A stretch of DNA of 64,000 nucleotides. Origin: Mariniphaga sediminis (GTDB taxonomy: Bacteria > Bacteroidota > Bacteroidia > Bacteroidales > Prolixibacteraceae). This document shows, piece after piece, positions 38,061 through 47,085 of this stretch. Where the stretch lies: the NCBI RefSeq assembly GCF_003573545.1, contig NZ_QWET01000021.1, forward strand, positions 17,719 through 81,718. Reading direction: 5' to 3'. Numbering within the stretch: the first letter of the stretch is position 1; each line of letters starts with the position of its first letter. Position numbers and translations under genes: made by a program. The notes beneath the pieces were generated by a model, which was not told the DNA's origin, made no database searches, and was given only the letters and a program-made list of their open reading frames with translations.

Positions 38061-38927
38061 TCATTTCTCTTTTTGTTTTCTTTCCAGGGGAATAATACCA
38101 GCCATTTCGCCTATGATGTTCACCAAATCGGAGCCGGTTGGAATAACAATTTTGGCATTGTTCTCCAGCGATGCCTCCAGCGCTTCCAATTTTCGCAATA
38201 ACTGGGCATTTCCAATAAAATATTTATCGGCAGCCTCGTTGACCAGTTTTATAGCTTCTGCCTCACCTTCGGCATGTAAAATTTTTGACTGTTTGTACCC
38301 TTCAGCTTCCTTGATTTTAGCGCGTTTTACACCGTCGGCGACGGTTTCGGCCGCAGTAGCAGAATCGATGGCTGCAATTTTTTCATTTTCCGCTTTCACC
38401 ACTTTGTTCATGGTTTCCTGCACATCAGAGGGAGGATCAATCTGTTTTAATTCAGTACGTATAATTTCAATTCCCCAGCTTTTGGTTTCTTTATGCAGGG
38501 TTTCATGCAGTTCGGTATTTATTTTTCCACGTTCGCTGTTTGCCGATTTTAAGGTAAGTGTGCCTATAATATTACGGAGTGTTGTACGGGCAAGATTAAC
38601 AATCTGCCATTGGTAATTGTCAACATCATAGGTTGAACCTTTTATACTTTCCTCGTCCGCTTTTACACGAAAATATACCTGAGCATCTACGCTAGCATTC
38701 AGGTTATCGTTGGTGATAATTTCCTGAGGTTCGGCGTCAACCATTTGTTCTGTAATATTTACCATAAAAATGCGATCTACAACCGGAATAATCCAATGAA
38801 ACCCGGGGTCCGCAAGTTTCTTATATTTTCCAAGTCGCTCAATAAGACCGCGGTGAGTGGGTCTTACAATTCTGATTCCTAATAGCAAAAAGATTACTAT
38901 CGGAAAGATTAAATACAAATAATTCAT
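38061..38927 (-). CDS. SPFH/stomatin-like membrane protein
   Basis: About 288 aa. One N-terminal transmembrane helix (YLYLIFPIVIFLLLGIRIV) is followed by the SPFH domain (RGLIERLGKYKKLADPGFHWIIP ... VDAEPQEIITNDN, QIVNLARTTLRNIIGTLTL) and the Glu/Ala-rich coiled coil (AEGEAEAIKLVNEAADKYF). It probably assembles membrane microdomains or assists a protease. The start at 38927 gives the family-typical N-terminus. Part of the operon with CsbD-like and UspA genes. Confidence 0.93.
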   Translation of the reverse strand: MNYLYLIFPIVIFLLLGIRIVRPTHRGLIERLGKYKKLADPGFHWIIPVVDRIFMVNITEQMVDAEPQEIITNDNLNASVDAQVYFRVKADEESIKGSTYDVDNYQWQIVNLARTTLRNIIGTLTLKSANSERGKINTELHETLHKETKSWGIEIIRTELKQIDPPSDVQETMNKVVKAENEKIAAIDSATAAETVADGVKRAKIKEAEGYKQSKILHAEGEAEAIKLVNEAADKYFIGNAQLLRKLEALEASLENNAKIVIPTGSDLVNIIGEMAGIIPLERKQKEK

Positions 38928-38952
38928 TTTAATATTTTTAGCTTGTTTGTTT

Positions 38953-39150
38953 TTACGAAGTATACTCCAATGAGCCAATTTCATCCATCAGTTCTTTTTT
39001 TGTTTTACCTAATTTGGATGAAATCATTTGTATCAGGTCTTCTCCCGAAACGCGTCCCCAATACATATCAGCATCGGTAAGCTCAGGATACTTATTTTTA
39101 AGCTTTTCCTTTATTCTTCCCCATTCATTCATGTCAAATTTTGTTTCCAT
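38953..39150 (-). CDS. CsbD-like general stress protein
   Basis: A 65-aa soluble protein: MNEWGRIKEKLKNKYPELTDADMYWG matches the CsbD pattern 'W-x-x-IKGKLKEKWG-LTDDDL'. The tail IQMISSKLGKTKKELMDEI is helical. CsbD proteins are general-stress markers of unknown mechanism. Second gene behind motif promoter 4. Confidence 0.85.
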   Translation of the reverse strand: METKFDMNEWGRIKEKLKNKYPELTDADMYWGRVSGEDLIQMISSKLGKTKKELMDEIGSLEYTS

Positions 39151-39196
39151 AATTGTATATTAACTGTTCATTTAAATTCTTATCATTCTAACTATT

Positions 39197-39352
39197 TCAA
39201 TTTTGTTTTTTTGTAAAAAGGATTCGAAGAAGTATTATAAACACGGCTAGAGGAAGTAAGATATCAATATAGCGAAATGAGTGAAACCCAAACGTTATAA
39301 TGGCCCAAAGAAGTACGAGTAGCCCTGCGATGATGTAAAGTGAATTTTTCAT
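39197..39352 (-). CDS. Small lmo0937-type (DUF5670-like) membrane protein
   Basis: A 51-aa two-helix protein, MKNSLYIIAGLLVLLWAIITFGFH then DILLPLAVFIILLRILF. The start is set at 39352 because the motif promoter's -7 box ends at 39397, so the longer frame to 39418 would begin upstream of the transcript. Family members often end in Q-G-R-R. It is the first gene of the CsbD/SPFH/UspA operon. A second, disrupted homologue is at 63807. Confidence 0.82.
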   Translation of the reverse strand: MKNSLYIIAGLLVLLWAIITFGFHSFRYIDILLPLAVFIILLRILFTKKQN

Positions 39353-39396
39353 CCTATTGTTTTTATTAATCTTAAATAGCGCTTCAATTATTTGAA

Positions 39397-39464
39397 TAAA
39401 GTTACTTTGAAAAGGCACGGAAAGTGTTACATAATTCTAAATAAGAGTTACATCATTCACACAT
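39397..39464 (-). promoter_or_regulatory. Motif promoter 4 (lmo0937/CsbD/SPFH/UspA operon)
   Basis: Minus strand: ATGTGTGAATGATGTAA (39464-39448), N11, AATTATGTAA (39436-39427), N22, TAACTTTA (39404-39397). Confidence 0.82.
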
Positions 39465-39558
39465 TTAGTTGTCCTATTTAGCGATACTATTCAGATTCCC
39501 AAATAATTCATAGATTTGAACAATAAACGGGGTAATTTTTAAATCAAAGATTTATTAT

Positions 39559-40857
39559 TTGGACACTGAAATCAAAAATACGGCTCCAAATTCCGGCAAA
39601 TTCTGGTTTGCTCTGGATAATGCTGCGAAAATATATCCGGCTATTATCAACGAAAATGTTACTGCCGTTTTCAGGTTGACGGCCAGATTAAAACAACCCG
39701 TTAAGATAAAACCGTTTCGAAAAGCAGTTTTGCAGGCAGAAAAGCGGTTTCCGTTTTTTAGGGTACAACTAAAAGAAGGATTTTTCTGGTACTACCTTGA
39801 GTATCTTTCGAAACACATTTCCGTTGAGCCCGATGATAAACCTCCCTGTAGGAAATTTCCAAAAGGAAGCCTTTTAATACGGATTCCGGTAGAAGGCAAC
39901 AACATCAGCATCGAATGTTCGCACATTTTAACCGACGGCAGTGGGGCTCTGGAATTTTTCAAAACCATTCTCATTGCTTATTCAGGCGAATGCGGGACAG
40001 AAATTCCCTCCGAATATCATTTTAACGAACCGACAGCCATTCTGGCTGAAGAGTACGAAGATGCTTACAACCGTTTTTTTAAAGCCGAAATCCCGCCAAT
40101 GGTAAAACGATCAAAAGCTTTTCACCTGCCCTTTTCTTTAAGACCATCTTCCCGCTTTTCCCGGTTAAACGCAATGATGCCTCTGGAACAAATGAAGGAG
40201 ATTTCACATGCCAAAGGAGTAAGTATAACGGTTTATCTTACCTCGGTTTATCTTTTTATTTTGCAGGAGATTTATGAAAGCCTGAATGCATTTAGCAACC
40301 ATAAAAAACGGAAAAAGCTTCGTGTGCAGGTGCCGGTAAATTTGAGAAATATTTTTCCGTCGAAAACCATGCGGAATTTTTCGTTGTTTGTGATGCCGGA
40401 AATTGATTTGCGTCTGGGGCATTATGAGTTCGATGAGATAATTAAATCGGTCTATCACCAAACAAAATTGGAAACCGATGAAAAGTTAATCCATAAAAAC
40501 ATTTCAAGAAATGTGGGAAGTGAAAGGAAACTGTTTATCAGGGGAATACCACTTTTTTTGAAGGGTTTGATCCTGCGCATGAAATACTACTCGCTGGGTA
40601 CAAGCCAGTATAGCGGAGTGCTTACCAATCTGGGAAAAATAGATCTTCCAGATGAAACCGGCAAATTGATCAATTATTTTATAATGACACCTCCACCACC
40701 CAACAAAATGCTGAAGATAAGTTGCGGAGTAGCCGGATTTGGCGATAACCTGGTGTTGAGCTTTGGCAACATTACACAATCGCTTGAATTTGAAAAAAAG
40801 TTTATGCAGTTTTTACGCGATCAGAATATTTCGGTTGAATGGGAAACAAATAGATAA
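39559..40857 (+). CDS. Condensation/acyltransferase-fold protein (HxxxD)
   Basis: A 432-aa member of the CoA-dependent acyltransferase superfamily (alcohol acetyltransferase, WES or NRPS condensation type). The catalytic H-x-x-x-D-G is in IECSHILTDGSGALEFF, with the second-half motif VNLRNIFPSKTMRNFS. Both halves of the fold are present. No ATG is available; the TTG at 39559 is the best start. Position 39511-39518 (TAGATTTG) could be its -7 box. It is 6 bp before the zinc-ribbon membrane gene, a pairing that suggests lipid or envelope acylation. Confidence 0.82.
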   Translation: MDTEIKNTAPNSGKFWFALDNAAKIYPAIINENVTAVFRLTARLKQPVKIKPFRKAVLQAEKRFPFFRVQLKEGFFWYYLEYLSKHISVEPDDKPPCRKFPKGSLLIRIPVEGNNISIECSHILTDGSGALEFFKTILIAYSGECGTEIPSEYHFNEPTAILAEEYEDAYNRFFKAEIPPMVKRSKAFHLPFSLRPSSRFSRLNAMMPLEQMKEISHAKGVSITVYLTSVYLFILQEIYESLNAFSNHKKRKKLRVQVPVNLRNIFPSKTMRNFSLFVMPEIDLRLGHYEFDEIIKSVYHQTKLETDEKLIHKNISRNVGSERKLFIRGIPLFLKGLILRMKYYSLGTSQYSGVLTNLGKIDLPDETGKLINYFIMTPPPPNKMLKISCGVAGFGDNLVLSFGNITQSLEFEKKFMQFLRDQNISVEWETNR

Positions 40858-40863
40858 AAGGCT

Positions 40864-41589
40864 ATGGTACAATGTCCGAATTGCGGAGTGGAAGTAGAAG
40901 AAAACGCCAATTTTTGTTCGTTATGCGGTGAGTTACTACTCGAAAATGCAGCCGATAGTGCGGCTATCATAAAATCGGGAAAATTACGAAGGCAGGAAAA
41001 ACTGCTCACAGATTATCAGAAATTGACCGGATTTCAGAAACGAAAAATTTTTTGGCAAATATCGGCACTAATTCTTATTTCCGGTATTATTATCACTTCA
41101 CTCATCGATTTTATTGGAAATCAAAACATCACCTGGTCAAAATACCCGGCCACAATTAGCCTGGTTTTGTTTATCAATTTTACATTGAATACATTTTTGC
41201 GGCAAAAAATTATACTCATGGTTATCTTAAGTTTTTTGTCGGTAACAGGCCTTTTTAGGCTTTTCGATATTTATGCCGGTAACACCGGCTGGGAAATAAA
41301 ACTGGGAATCCCAATTATTTTTGCTGCATATTTAACCGTTTTTACACTCATTTTTCTGGTGCGCAAAGCCAAGCAAAAAGGCTTGAATATTATCGCTTTT
41401 TCTTTGACTGCAGCCGGACTGCTGTGTATATGTGTTGAAGGAATGATTTCCGTTTATTTCCAAAGCTCAGTTTATTTTGGATGGAGTCTGATTGTGATGG
41501 TTTCTGTTACATTTATCTCAATACTCCTGCTGTATATACATTACCGGCTGAAAAAAGCAACCGACCTGAAACGGTTTTTTCATATTTGA
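40864..41589 (+). CDS. Zinc-ribbon membrane protein (DUF6320-like)
   Basis: A 241-aa protein with an N-terminal zinc ribbon (CPNCGVEVEENANFCSLCG) followed by about six transmembrane helices from residue 60. It is translationally close to the acyltransferase gene (6-bp gap). The same pair occurs together in other Bacteroidota as far as I recall, hence the DUF6320 suggestion. The 3' end overlaps the convergent CPBP-like gene by 10 bp. Confidence 0.75.
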   Translation: MVQCPNCGVEVEENANFCSLCGELLLENAADSAAIIKSGKLRRQEKLLTDYQKLTGFQKRKIFWQISALILISGIIITSLIDFIGNQNITWSKYPATISLVLFINFTLNTFLRQKIILMVILSFLSVTGLFRLFDIYAGNTGWEIKLGIPIIFAAYLTVFTLIFLVRKAKQKGLNIIAFSLTAAGLLCICVEGMISVYFQSSVYFGWSLIVMVSVTFISILLLYIHYRLKKATDLKRFFHI

Positions 41590-42230
41590 AATACCGTCCA
41601 CATTTCATTCCACAAATCCCGGTCCAACACGAAAAATAAAAAAAAACTGGCCACCCATCCGTGGTAAAGACCCAAAGCCCAAAGATTTCGCCATTTAAAC
41701 CAGGCGGTAAGAAATACCAGTTCCATAAAAAAAGTAAAAACCATTAAAGGCAGACTGGGATAATGAACCCATGCAAACACTGTGGAAGTTAAAAGGAATA
41801 TTTGAGATTTACTGAAATTTATCGTTTTAATTGCCTGCAAATTTCCGGCAACCAGCGCCACCATCAGAAATTGCTGAATAATTCCCCATGCCGGATAAAA
41901 CACAAAAACGGGAATCACATGCCAGTTAAGAAAGATGGCATTGTAAAAAATACCATACCAAACAATGACTGCAAACATAACCAACGCAAATGGCAAAATA
42001 AAAAAGAACGTATGTTTGAAATTGTTTTTCCGAAAGCCCCATTGTTGTGAAATGAACTGATTTTCCCGATACCTTTTATAAATGTAAACTGACCAAAAAA
42101 TGCATGCAGCTGCAATATAAAATGCACGGAGATTCAGCCAGTCTATTAAAATAAATTTCATTAAACCGGTTGCTAAAACTGCTGCTATCTCAAAGCACCG
42201 TCGTTTGTCGGTTTCTTTAGAATTTTCCAT
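41580..42230 (-). CDS. CPBP-like membrane protein, probably catalytically dead
   Basis: A 216-aa protein with about six hydrophobic helices. The arrangement and the segments GIIQQFLMVALVAGNL, STVFAWVHYPSL and LGLYHGWVAS match CPBP (CAAX-protease-like) proteins. The glutamate pair EE-x-x-x-R of motif 1 is QQ-x-x-x-V here, so protease activity is unlikely. It starts 3 bp after the stop of the GH130 remnant and lies behind the degenerate promoter 5. Confidence 0.7.
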   Translation of the reverse strand: MENSKETDKRRCFEIAAVLATGLMKFILIDWLNLRAFYIAAACIFWSVYIYKRYRENQFISQQWGFRKNNFKHTFFFILPFALVMFAVIVWYGIFYNAIFLNWHVIPVFVFYPAWGIIQQFLMVALVAGNLQAIKTINFSKSQIFLLTSTVFAWVHYPSLPLMVFTFFMELVFLTAWFKWRNLWALGLYHGWVASFFLFFVLDRDLWNEMWTVFQI

Positions 42231-42233
42231 TTT

Positions 42234-42781
42234 TTATGAATCTCTCCACTCATTTAACAGTGCTCGCAGGTTAACATTGGCATAGGTGAAATCATAATCC
42301 GACAAAATATAAGGTATAATCAATTCGTCGTTATGAATCATTGAACCGCATGAATAAACTACGTTGGGCACATACCCTTCCCGCGCTCTTCGGAGTTGGG
42401 CATTATAGTTGTACCATCATAAGCCGTATAAGTTGCATAATAACTTATTTTACCGTCATCATCAACAAATTTTACAAAACCTGCATCCTCAACTCCATTT
42501 TTTTCATTTGCCGAAATCGGAAAAATTACCCGCTCTGAAGTGTTGGTATCCAACGAAAATTCCAATTCGTAATGCGACGAAGTCAGCCAGATAATCTGAT
42601 TAAACAACACTTCTTTCTCCGATGTAAGATGTAATGATTTTCTTGCTTTTCTCTTACAATCGCACAGTTCGCCGTAGGTAAATGTATTGTTTAACTCGTT
42701 GGTAATTAAACTGAAAAGGATAATCGAATGAAAATCTTTCATCTCGTTCAGATTGCTTTTAATGGAAGCTTTTTCATACAT
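42234..42781 (-). pseudogene. GH130 mannoside phosphorylase remnant
   Basis: Two parts of a GH130 gene in different frames. The first (42781-42359) reads HYELEFSLDTNTSERVIFPISANEKNGVEDAGFVKFVDDD ... YATYTAYDGTTIMP. The second, one frame over, reads REGYVPNVVYSCGSMIHNDELIIPYILSDYDFTYANVNLRALLNE and stops at 42234. The central blades carrying much of the active site are missing and the N-terminus is not intact. It probably once worked with the glycosyltransferase at 29.8 kb. Confidence 0.8.
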
Positions 42782-42860
42782 ATGCCGTTCAATCTGTTGA
42801 ATATAATCCAGTAAAACAAATCCTTTTTTGAAGAAAACAATTGAGTTAATTTGTGTCGGA

Positions 42861-42898
42861 ATGTCAGATTCAACCCAGGAGTTATATCATTCACACAT
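42861..42898 (-). promoter_or_regulatory. Degenerate motif site 5 (before the GH130 remnant)
   Basis: Minus strand: ATGTGTGAATGATATAA (42898-42882), N11, AATCTGACAT (42870-42861). The second half-site and -7 region have decayed, matching the decayed gene behind it. Confidence 0.55.
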
Positions 42899-42923
42899 TT
42901 CTAAAAAAAAAGAAATTTCAATA

Positions 42924-43490
42924 TCAGTACTTATTATTCTGCAAACTGAACTTTGAAATATTGACCACCGACAAAAGACATTTTTGATCCTCTTCTGTAA
43001 CTACTCCCTCCATATAAACAGGACATAATAGTCTATTATCATAACCCAGCAAAACTTCACACGATTCTTTTGCATTAGTGTTGTAGACTTTTCTGAAAAA
43101 TTTATTAAAAACAGGTTTTGAATCTTCTGATACGAATAGCTTAAAATTGCTGTCTATTAAACTAAAACGTCTGTCTCCGAGCATTTCAGCACCTGTAAAG
43201 TTCAGCTCGCAAATGGTTCCATCTGAATCGAGTGTAAAATAACCTACAAGAGACAATTCAAACACCATGATGTATTTTTTCAGGGCCGATTCTGCTGTTT
43301 CATATGCCTGACGCAGCTCCTCATTCTGCATTTCCAATTCTATCTGATGCACCTGCAATTCATGCAGGAGTTTTTTCATATCGGTTTCTTCCTTCGAAAT
43401 TTTCTCCTTTTGTTGTTTTTCATTGAGTAGTTCTTCCGCTTTTTTGCGCAGCATTTTGGCATTCAAAAAATTCATTTCATCGCTCATCAT
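42924..43490 (-). CDS. PAS-domain protein with coiled coil
   Basis: A 188-aa protein: an N-terminal coiled coil (LRKKAEELLNEKQQKEKISKEE ... HQIELEMQNEELRQAYETAE) joined to one PAS domain (IMVFELSLVGYFTLDSDGTICELNFTGAEMLG). No output domain is present. Its ATG overlaps the stop of the CheB-CheR gene (ATGA), so the two are translationally coupled and probably form a signalling pair. Confidence 0.85.
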   Translation of the reverse strand: MMSDEMNFLNAKMLRKKAEELLNEKQQKEKISKEETDMKKLLHELQVHQIELEMQNEELRQAYETAESALKKYIMVFELSLVGYFTLDSDGTICELNFTGAEMLGDRRFSLIDSNFKLFVSEDSKPVFNKFFRKVYNTNAKESCEVLLGYDNRLLCPVYMEGVVTEEDQKCLLSVVNISKFSLQNNKY

Positions 43491-46414
43491 GACTTCAATT
43501 TTTTTGTAGTAATTATAACTCCCATTGGCAAATCCTGATCATTGGAAAGTACATTAACCTTCCATTCAATTTCCATTTCAAGACCACCTGCTCCAATTGC
43601 CCTCATTTTTATTTTATTTTCACCTGCATGTTTCAGCAGTTGGTTCATTTGTTGTTCGGTTTTATGCCGCATAGGCTCAGTAACAAACAATTCCAGATAA
43701 TTTTTATTGATAACATCATCCTGTATTACTCCAAAAACGTCTTCAGCAGCTGAATTAAACTCCAGTATTTTCCAATCGGGAGATAATTTAATGATCACAT
43801 CTGATGATGAATGGAGCAGCAGGCGATTGAACTGGTGGTTTTCGTTTAATTTCTCTTCCACCAGTTTCAATTCTGAAATATTGATAAATGTGATAACCAG
43901 GCCGTCAATCCGGTCGTCGAAGGTACGGTATGGCATAATCCGGATGGAAAACCACCGCCCGTCTTTGGTTGGAATTTGTTTTTCAATAAAAATGAGTGTC
44001 CTCAGAACCTCGCGTGCATCTTCGGGCAGGTCGGGGTAAATAAGTTGTGAAACCTGGTCGGTAAACGGGCGGCCAATATCGCTTTTAATCAGTTTGAAAA
44101 TTTTTGTAGCCTGATTGGTGTACCGACGGATATTGAGTTCCTTGTCGAGAAACAAAGTAGCAATGTCGGTGCTGTTGAGCAGGTTTTTCATGTCGTTGTT
44201 TACCCGCGAATAGTCTTCCACCTTTGCCATCAATTCGGCATTTACCGTTTGAAGTTCTTCATTCAGGCTTTGCATTTCTTCCTTTGAAGTAGTGAGTTCT
44301 TCGTTGGTTGATTGTAATTCTTCATTGGTTGATTGCAATTCTTCGTTGGTCGATTTCAACTCTTCCTGTGAAGTTTGCATCTCTTCCAGAATATTTTGCA
44401 TCTCTTCGCGGGTATGTTGTAACTCATGCTCTAATTCGGTTTCTCTGACACTGGCTACTGCTTTTTTTCCTTTTTTCTCCGGTTGTTTGGTTTCAGCAGC
44501 TTGCGGAATATCTGTAAAAATTATCATCAGTTTGCCATATAAAGGTTCCGGTTTATGAATCCACTGAATGTTTACATTTAAAGTGATTGTACCTCCGTTT
44601 GTTCCAATTTTAACATGGTGCAAGGCAGTGGCTTCTTTGTTCATTACCGCTTTGCGAAACGCGATGGCAAAATCGTTTTGAAAACCCGGACGCAGCATGG
44701 CAAAAATATTCAGGTTTGCCTTTCCCACTGCAGGCTCCAGGTATTTTCCCGTTCGTCCGCTAATGTACAGTATATCGCCGTTTTCGTTTACCAAAACTCC
44801 GGCAGGCGAAAATTGCTGGAGCAGAAGTTGATCGGCAAGTGTTTGTATATTCATAATTGGTTTGTCAGATTCTGTATTTTCAATATTACCCGTTTTAGTC
44901 CGGGTAAATGAAGAAGGAAAATCGAATAATTGCGGGTTTAGGTTGGCATCAGATCGTTTAAAAATTTTCAGGGGTGAATCAACCTGCTCAAAAAGATGGC
45001 TTTGTACACCCAGTGTTTCTGAAGTTCCAAGCATTAAAAACCCTTGCTGGTTAAGGCTGTAGTAAAATAGTCCGAGCAATTTTCGCTGCAATTCCGGATC
45101 CATATATATGAGCAGGTTGCGGCACGAGATAATATCTAAATTGGTAAAAGGCGGATGCATGATAATGTTGTGGTGCGCAAATACAACCATTTCCCTGATT
45201 TCCGTATTAATGCGGTACATGTCATCGACTTTGGTAAAAAAACGGCTCAGCCTTTTGGCCGACACATCGTTGGTAATATTTTCCGGAAACAACCCCTTGC
45301 GCGCTGTATCAATCGCATCGCTATCCAAATCGGAAGCAAAAATTTGTAATGATATCCCTGCGTTCGGATTGACTTTTTCCAGTGTTTCCTTAAATACGAT
45401 GGCCAGCGAATAGGCTTCTTCGCCGGTAGAACACCCGGGTACCCAGGCCCTCAATTGCGAATTGTGTTTCAACTTATCAATCAGCCCGGGCAATACTTTT
45501 TCTTTTAGTTTTTCCCAAACCGGTGCATCGCGAAAAAAATTGGTTACACCAATCATCAGTTCTTTGAACAGGATATGCACTTCCTTTGGATTTTCCTGTA
45601 AAAAGTGGACATACGAAAATATTCCATCAATTTTATGGACACTCATTCGCCTTTCGATACGCCGGTAAACTGTATTTCTTTTATACAGCGAGAAATCATT
45701 CCCGGTATGTGTTCGCAATAAAATAATAATTTTTTCAAGGGCGCTTTTATCCTTTACTTCACTATTTAGGTTTGATTTAACTACAGGAATATGTTTAAGG
45801 AAATGAATAAGTTCCGAAGGTAATTTTTCCGGTGGAGCCACTATGTCAATCAGTCCGGAGTCGATGGCATTTCGGGGCATACTGTCAAACTTTGCGGTAT
45901 CAGGTTCCTGCACCAGTGCAATTCCGTTTTTTTCTTTTATTGCCCGAATTCCTATGCTTCCGTCGGAGCCCATCCCCGAAAGGACAATTCCAACAGCATT
46001 TTCCTTTTGGTCATCGGCCAGCGAACGCAAGAAAAAATCAACGGGCAGGCGCAATCCACGGGCTTCAACTGGGTCAAACAGGTGAAGCGCACCTTTGAAA
46101 ATGGACATGCTTTTATTTGGTGGAATAACATAAACGCAGTTTGGTTTTACTTTCATCAGGTCTTCCACCTGAAAAACCTTCATATTGGAAACCCGTTGAA
46201 GTAATTCCGGAAGCATCCCTTTTTGGGTCGGATCCAAATGCTGGACAACCACGTAGGCCATTCCGCTTTTGTCAGGTACATTTTTCAGAAATTGCTCCAA
46301 TGCTTCCAGTCCACCGGCTGATGCGCCGATACCCACAATTGGAATTTTTTGGGCTTTTACTCCTGAACTCTTTTCTTTTGGTGAGTCAGTTGGTTTTGTT
46401 TTTTTACGTTTCAA
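43487..46414 (-). CDS. CheB-CheR-PAS fusion signalling protein without kinase
   Basis: A 975-aa protein. The CheB-type methylesterase domain has GASAGGLEALE, VVVQHLDPTQKGML and VLSGMGSDGSIG (Ser-His-Asp triad). The CheR methyltransferase has TNFFRD and WVPGCSTGEEAYSLA. A long coiled coil is built on repeats of LQSTNEELQSTNEEL, and PAS domains follow (SDIATLFLDKELNIRRYTNQATKIF; SSSDVIIKLSPDWKILEF). The usual C-terminal histidine kinase is absent. No chemoreceptor genes are nearby, so its role is probably non-chemotactic. Encoded with the PAS protein downstream. Confidence 0.92.
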   Translation of the reverse strand: MKRKKTKPTDSPKEKSSGVKAQKIPIVGIGASAGGLEALEQFLKNVPDKSGMAYVVVQHLDPTQKGMLPELLQRVSNMKVFQVEDLMKVKPNCVYVIPPNKSMSIFKGALHLFDPVEARGLRLPVDFFLRSLADDQKENAVGIVLSGMGSDGSIGIRAIKEKNGIALVQEPDTAKFDSMPRNAIDSGLIDIVAPPEKLPSELIHFLKHIPVVKSNLNSEVKDKSALEKIIILLRTHTGNDFSLYKRNTVYRRIERRMSVHKIDGIFSYVHFLQENPKEVHILFKELMIGVTNFFRDAPVWEKLKEKVLPGLIDKLKHNSQLRAWVPGCSTGEEAYSLAIVFKETLEKVNPNAGISLQIFASDLDSDAIDTARKGLFPENITNDVSAKRLSRFFTKVDDMYRINTEIREMVVFAHHNIIMHPPFTNLDIISCRNLLIYMDPELQRKLLGLFYYSLNQQGFLMLGTSETLGVQSHLFEQVDSPLKIFKRSDANLNPQLFDFPSSFTRTKTGNIENTESDKPIMNIQTLADQLLLQQFSPAGVLVNENGDILYISGRTGKYLEPAVGKANLNIFAMLRPGFQNDFAIAFRKAVMNKEATALHHVKIGTNGGTITLNVNIQWIHKPEPLYGKLMIIFTDIPQAAETKQPEKKGKKAVASVRETELEHELQHTREEMQNILEEMQTSQEELKSTNEELQSTNEELQSTNEELTTSKEEMQSLNEELQTVNAELMAKVEDYSRVNNDMKNLLNSTDIATLFLDKELNIRRYTNQATKIFKLIKSDIGRPFTDQVSQLIYPDLPEDAREVLRTLIFIEKQIPTKDGRWFSIRIMPYRTFDDRIDGLVITFINISELKLVEEKLNENHQFNRLLLHSSSDVIIKLSPDWKILEFNSAAEDVFGVIQDDVINKNYLELFVTEPMRHKTEQQMNQLLKHAGENKIKMRAIGAGGLEMEIEWKVNVLSNDQDLPMGVIITTKKLKS

Positions 46415-46558
46415 TTATTTTTATTTTTGAATTATACGGTTATCAAAAATCCACTTTATTGAATTCCCGGGGTTGGAATATCCGAACAGAATTTTAATAT
46501 ACATTTTAAAATTAATTATAAATATACACATTCCCTTTAAATGGCAGCACAGACAATC

Positions 46559-46726
46559 CTAATCAGGATTTGAGCGCATTTCCATCTGTCTGTTTCCGTT
46601 CATGTCCTGTCCGTGCATTGGCCCCGTCATCCATCTCCTTCCACCCAGCAACAAAAATAGTAGGATTATGATTATCGCTATTACAGTGTAAAGTACTGTT
46701 TCTCTCCTTATAATTCTACGTTTCAT
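46559..46726 (-). CDS. Tiny membrane protein (55 aa) behind a motif promoter
   Basis: Start ATG at 46726, stop TAG at 46559. The protein is MKRRIIRRETVLYTVIAIIII then LLFLLLGGRRWMTGPMHGQD and a Met/Asn-rich tail: a basic cytoplasmic N-terminus, one transmembrane helix and a short Met/His-containing exterior tail. It is too short for routine gene calling. The complete motif promoter 6 sits 27 bp upstream, which strongly supports it. Function unknown; the M/H tail might bind metal. Confidence 0.72.
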   Translation of the reverse strand: MKRRIIRRETVLYTVIAIIIILLFLLLGGRRWMTGPMHGQDMNGNRQMEMRSNPD

Positions 46727-46753
46727 CGTATTTTCAACTTATTTAATTGAGTA

Positions 46754-46821
46754 CTAAAATAGAAAACCGCGTTTACGGTTTTGTTACATTACACCGGAGA
46801 AAATTTACATAATTCCCACTT
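46754..46821 (-). promoter_or_regulatory. Motif promoter 6 (55-aa membrane protein)
   Basis: Minus strand: AAGTGGGAATTATGTAA (46821-46805), N11, TGTAATGTAA (46793-46784), N22, TATTTTAG (46761-46754). More diverged than the other copies but with identical spacing. Confidence 0.68.
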
Positions 46822-46995
46822 TTTTAATTCTGTACATTTGCAAAACCTGACTGTTTTTACCCTGTTTCCGCAGCCGGTTTTTTTTACTGACACCCTTTGT
46901 TCAAAGGCATTTCCATCGAAAGGATCAGGGTAATCAGGAGAAAAATTGAATTTCAATTTTAATTTAAAAAAGCAGAGTTGGAAAACACTGCCGTA

Positions 46996-47063
46996 ATGTG
47001 TGAATGATGTAACTCTTTATGAAAGTTGTGTAAGCCTTTCAATACCAAACCGCCCTACCTTTA
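46996..47063 (+). promoter_or_regulatory. Motif promoter 7 (sugar transferase)
   Basis: Plus strand: ATGTGTGAATGATGTAA (46996-47012), N11, AGTTGTGTAA (47024-47033), N22, TACCTTTA (47056-47063). The ATG of the sugar transferase lies 22 bp on. Confidence 0.85.
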
Positions 47064-47085
47064 TTCAAGATAAATTTTTCCTTTT

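Noticed and set aside
44219..44400. Repetitive DNA inside the CheB-CheR gene as a mobile or CRISPR-like repeat
   Set aside because: It encodes the heptad coiled coil with repeated LQSTNEE units, normal for this family.
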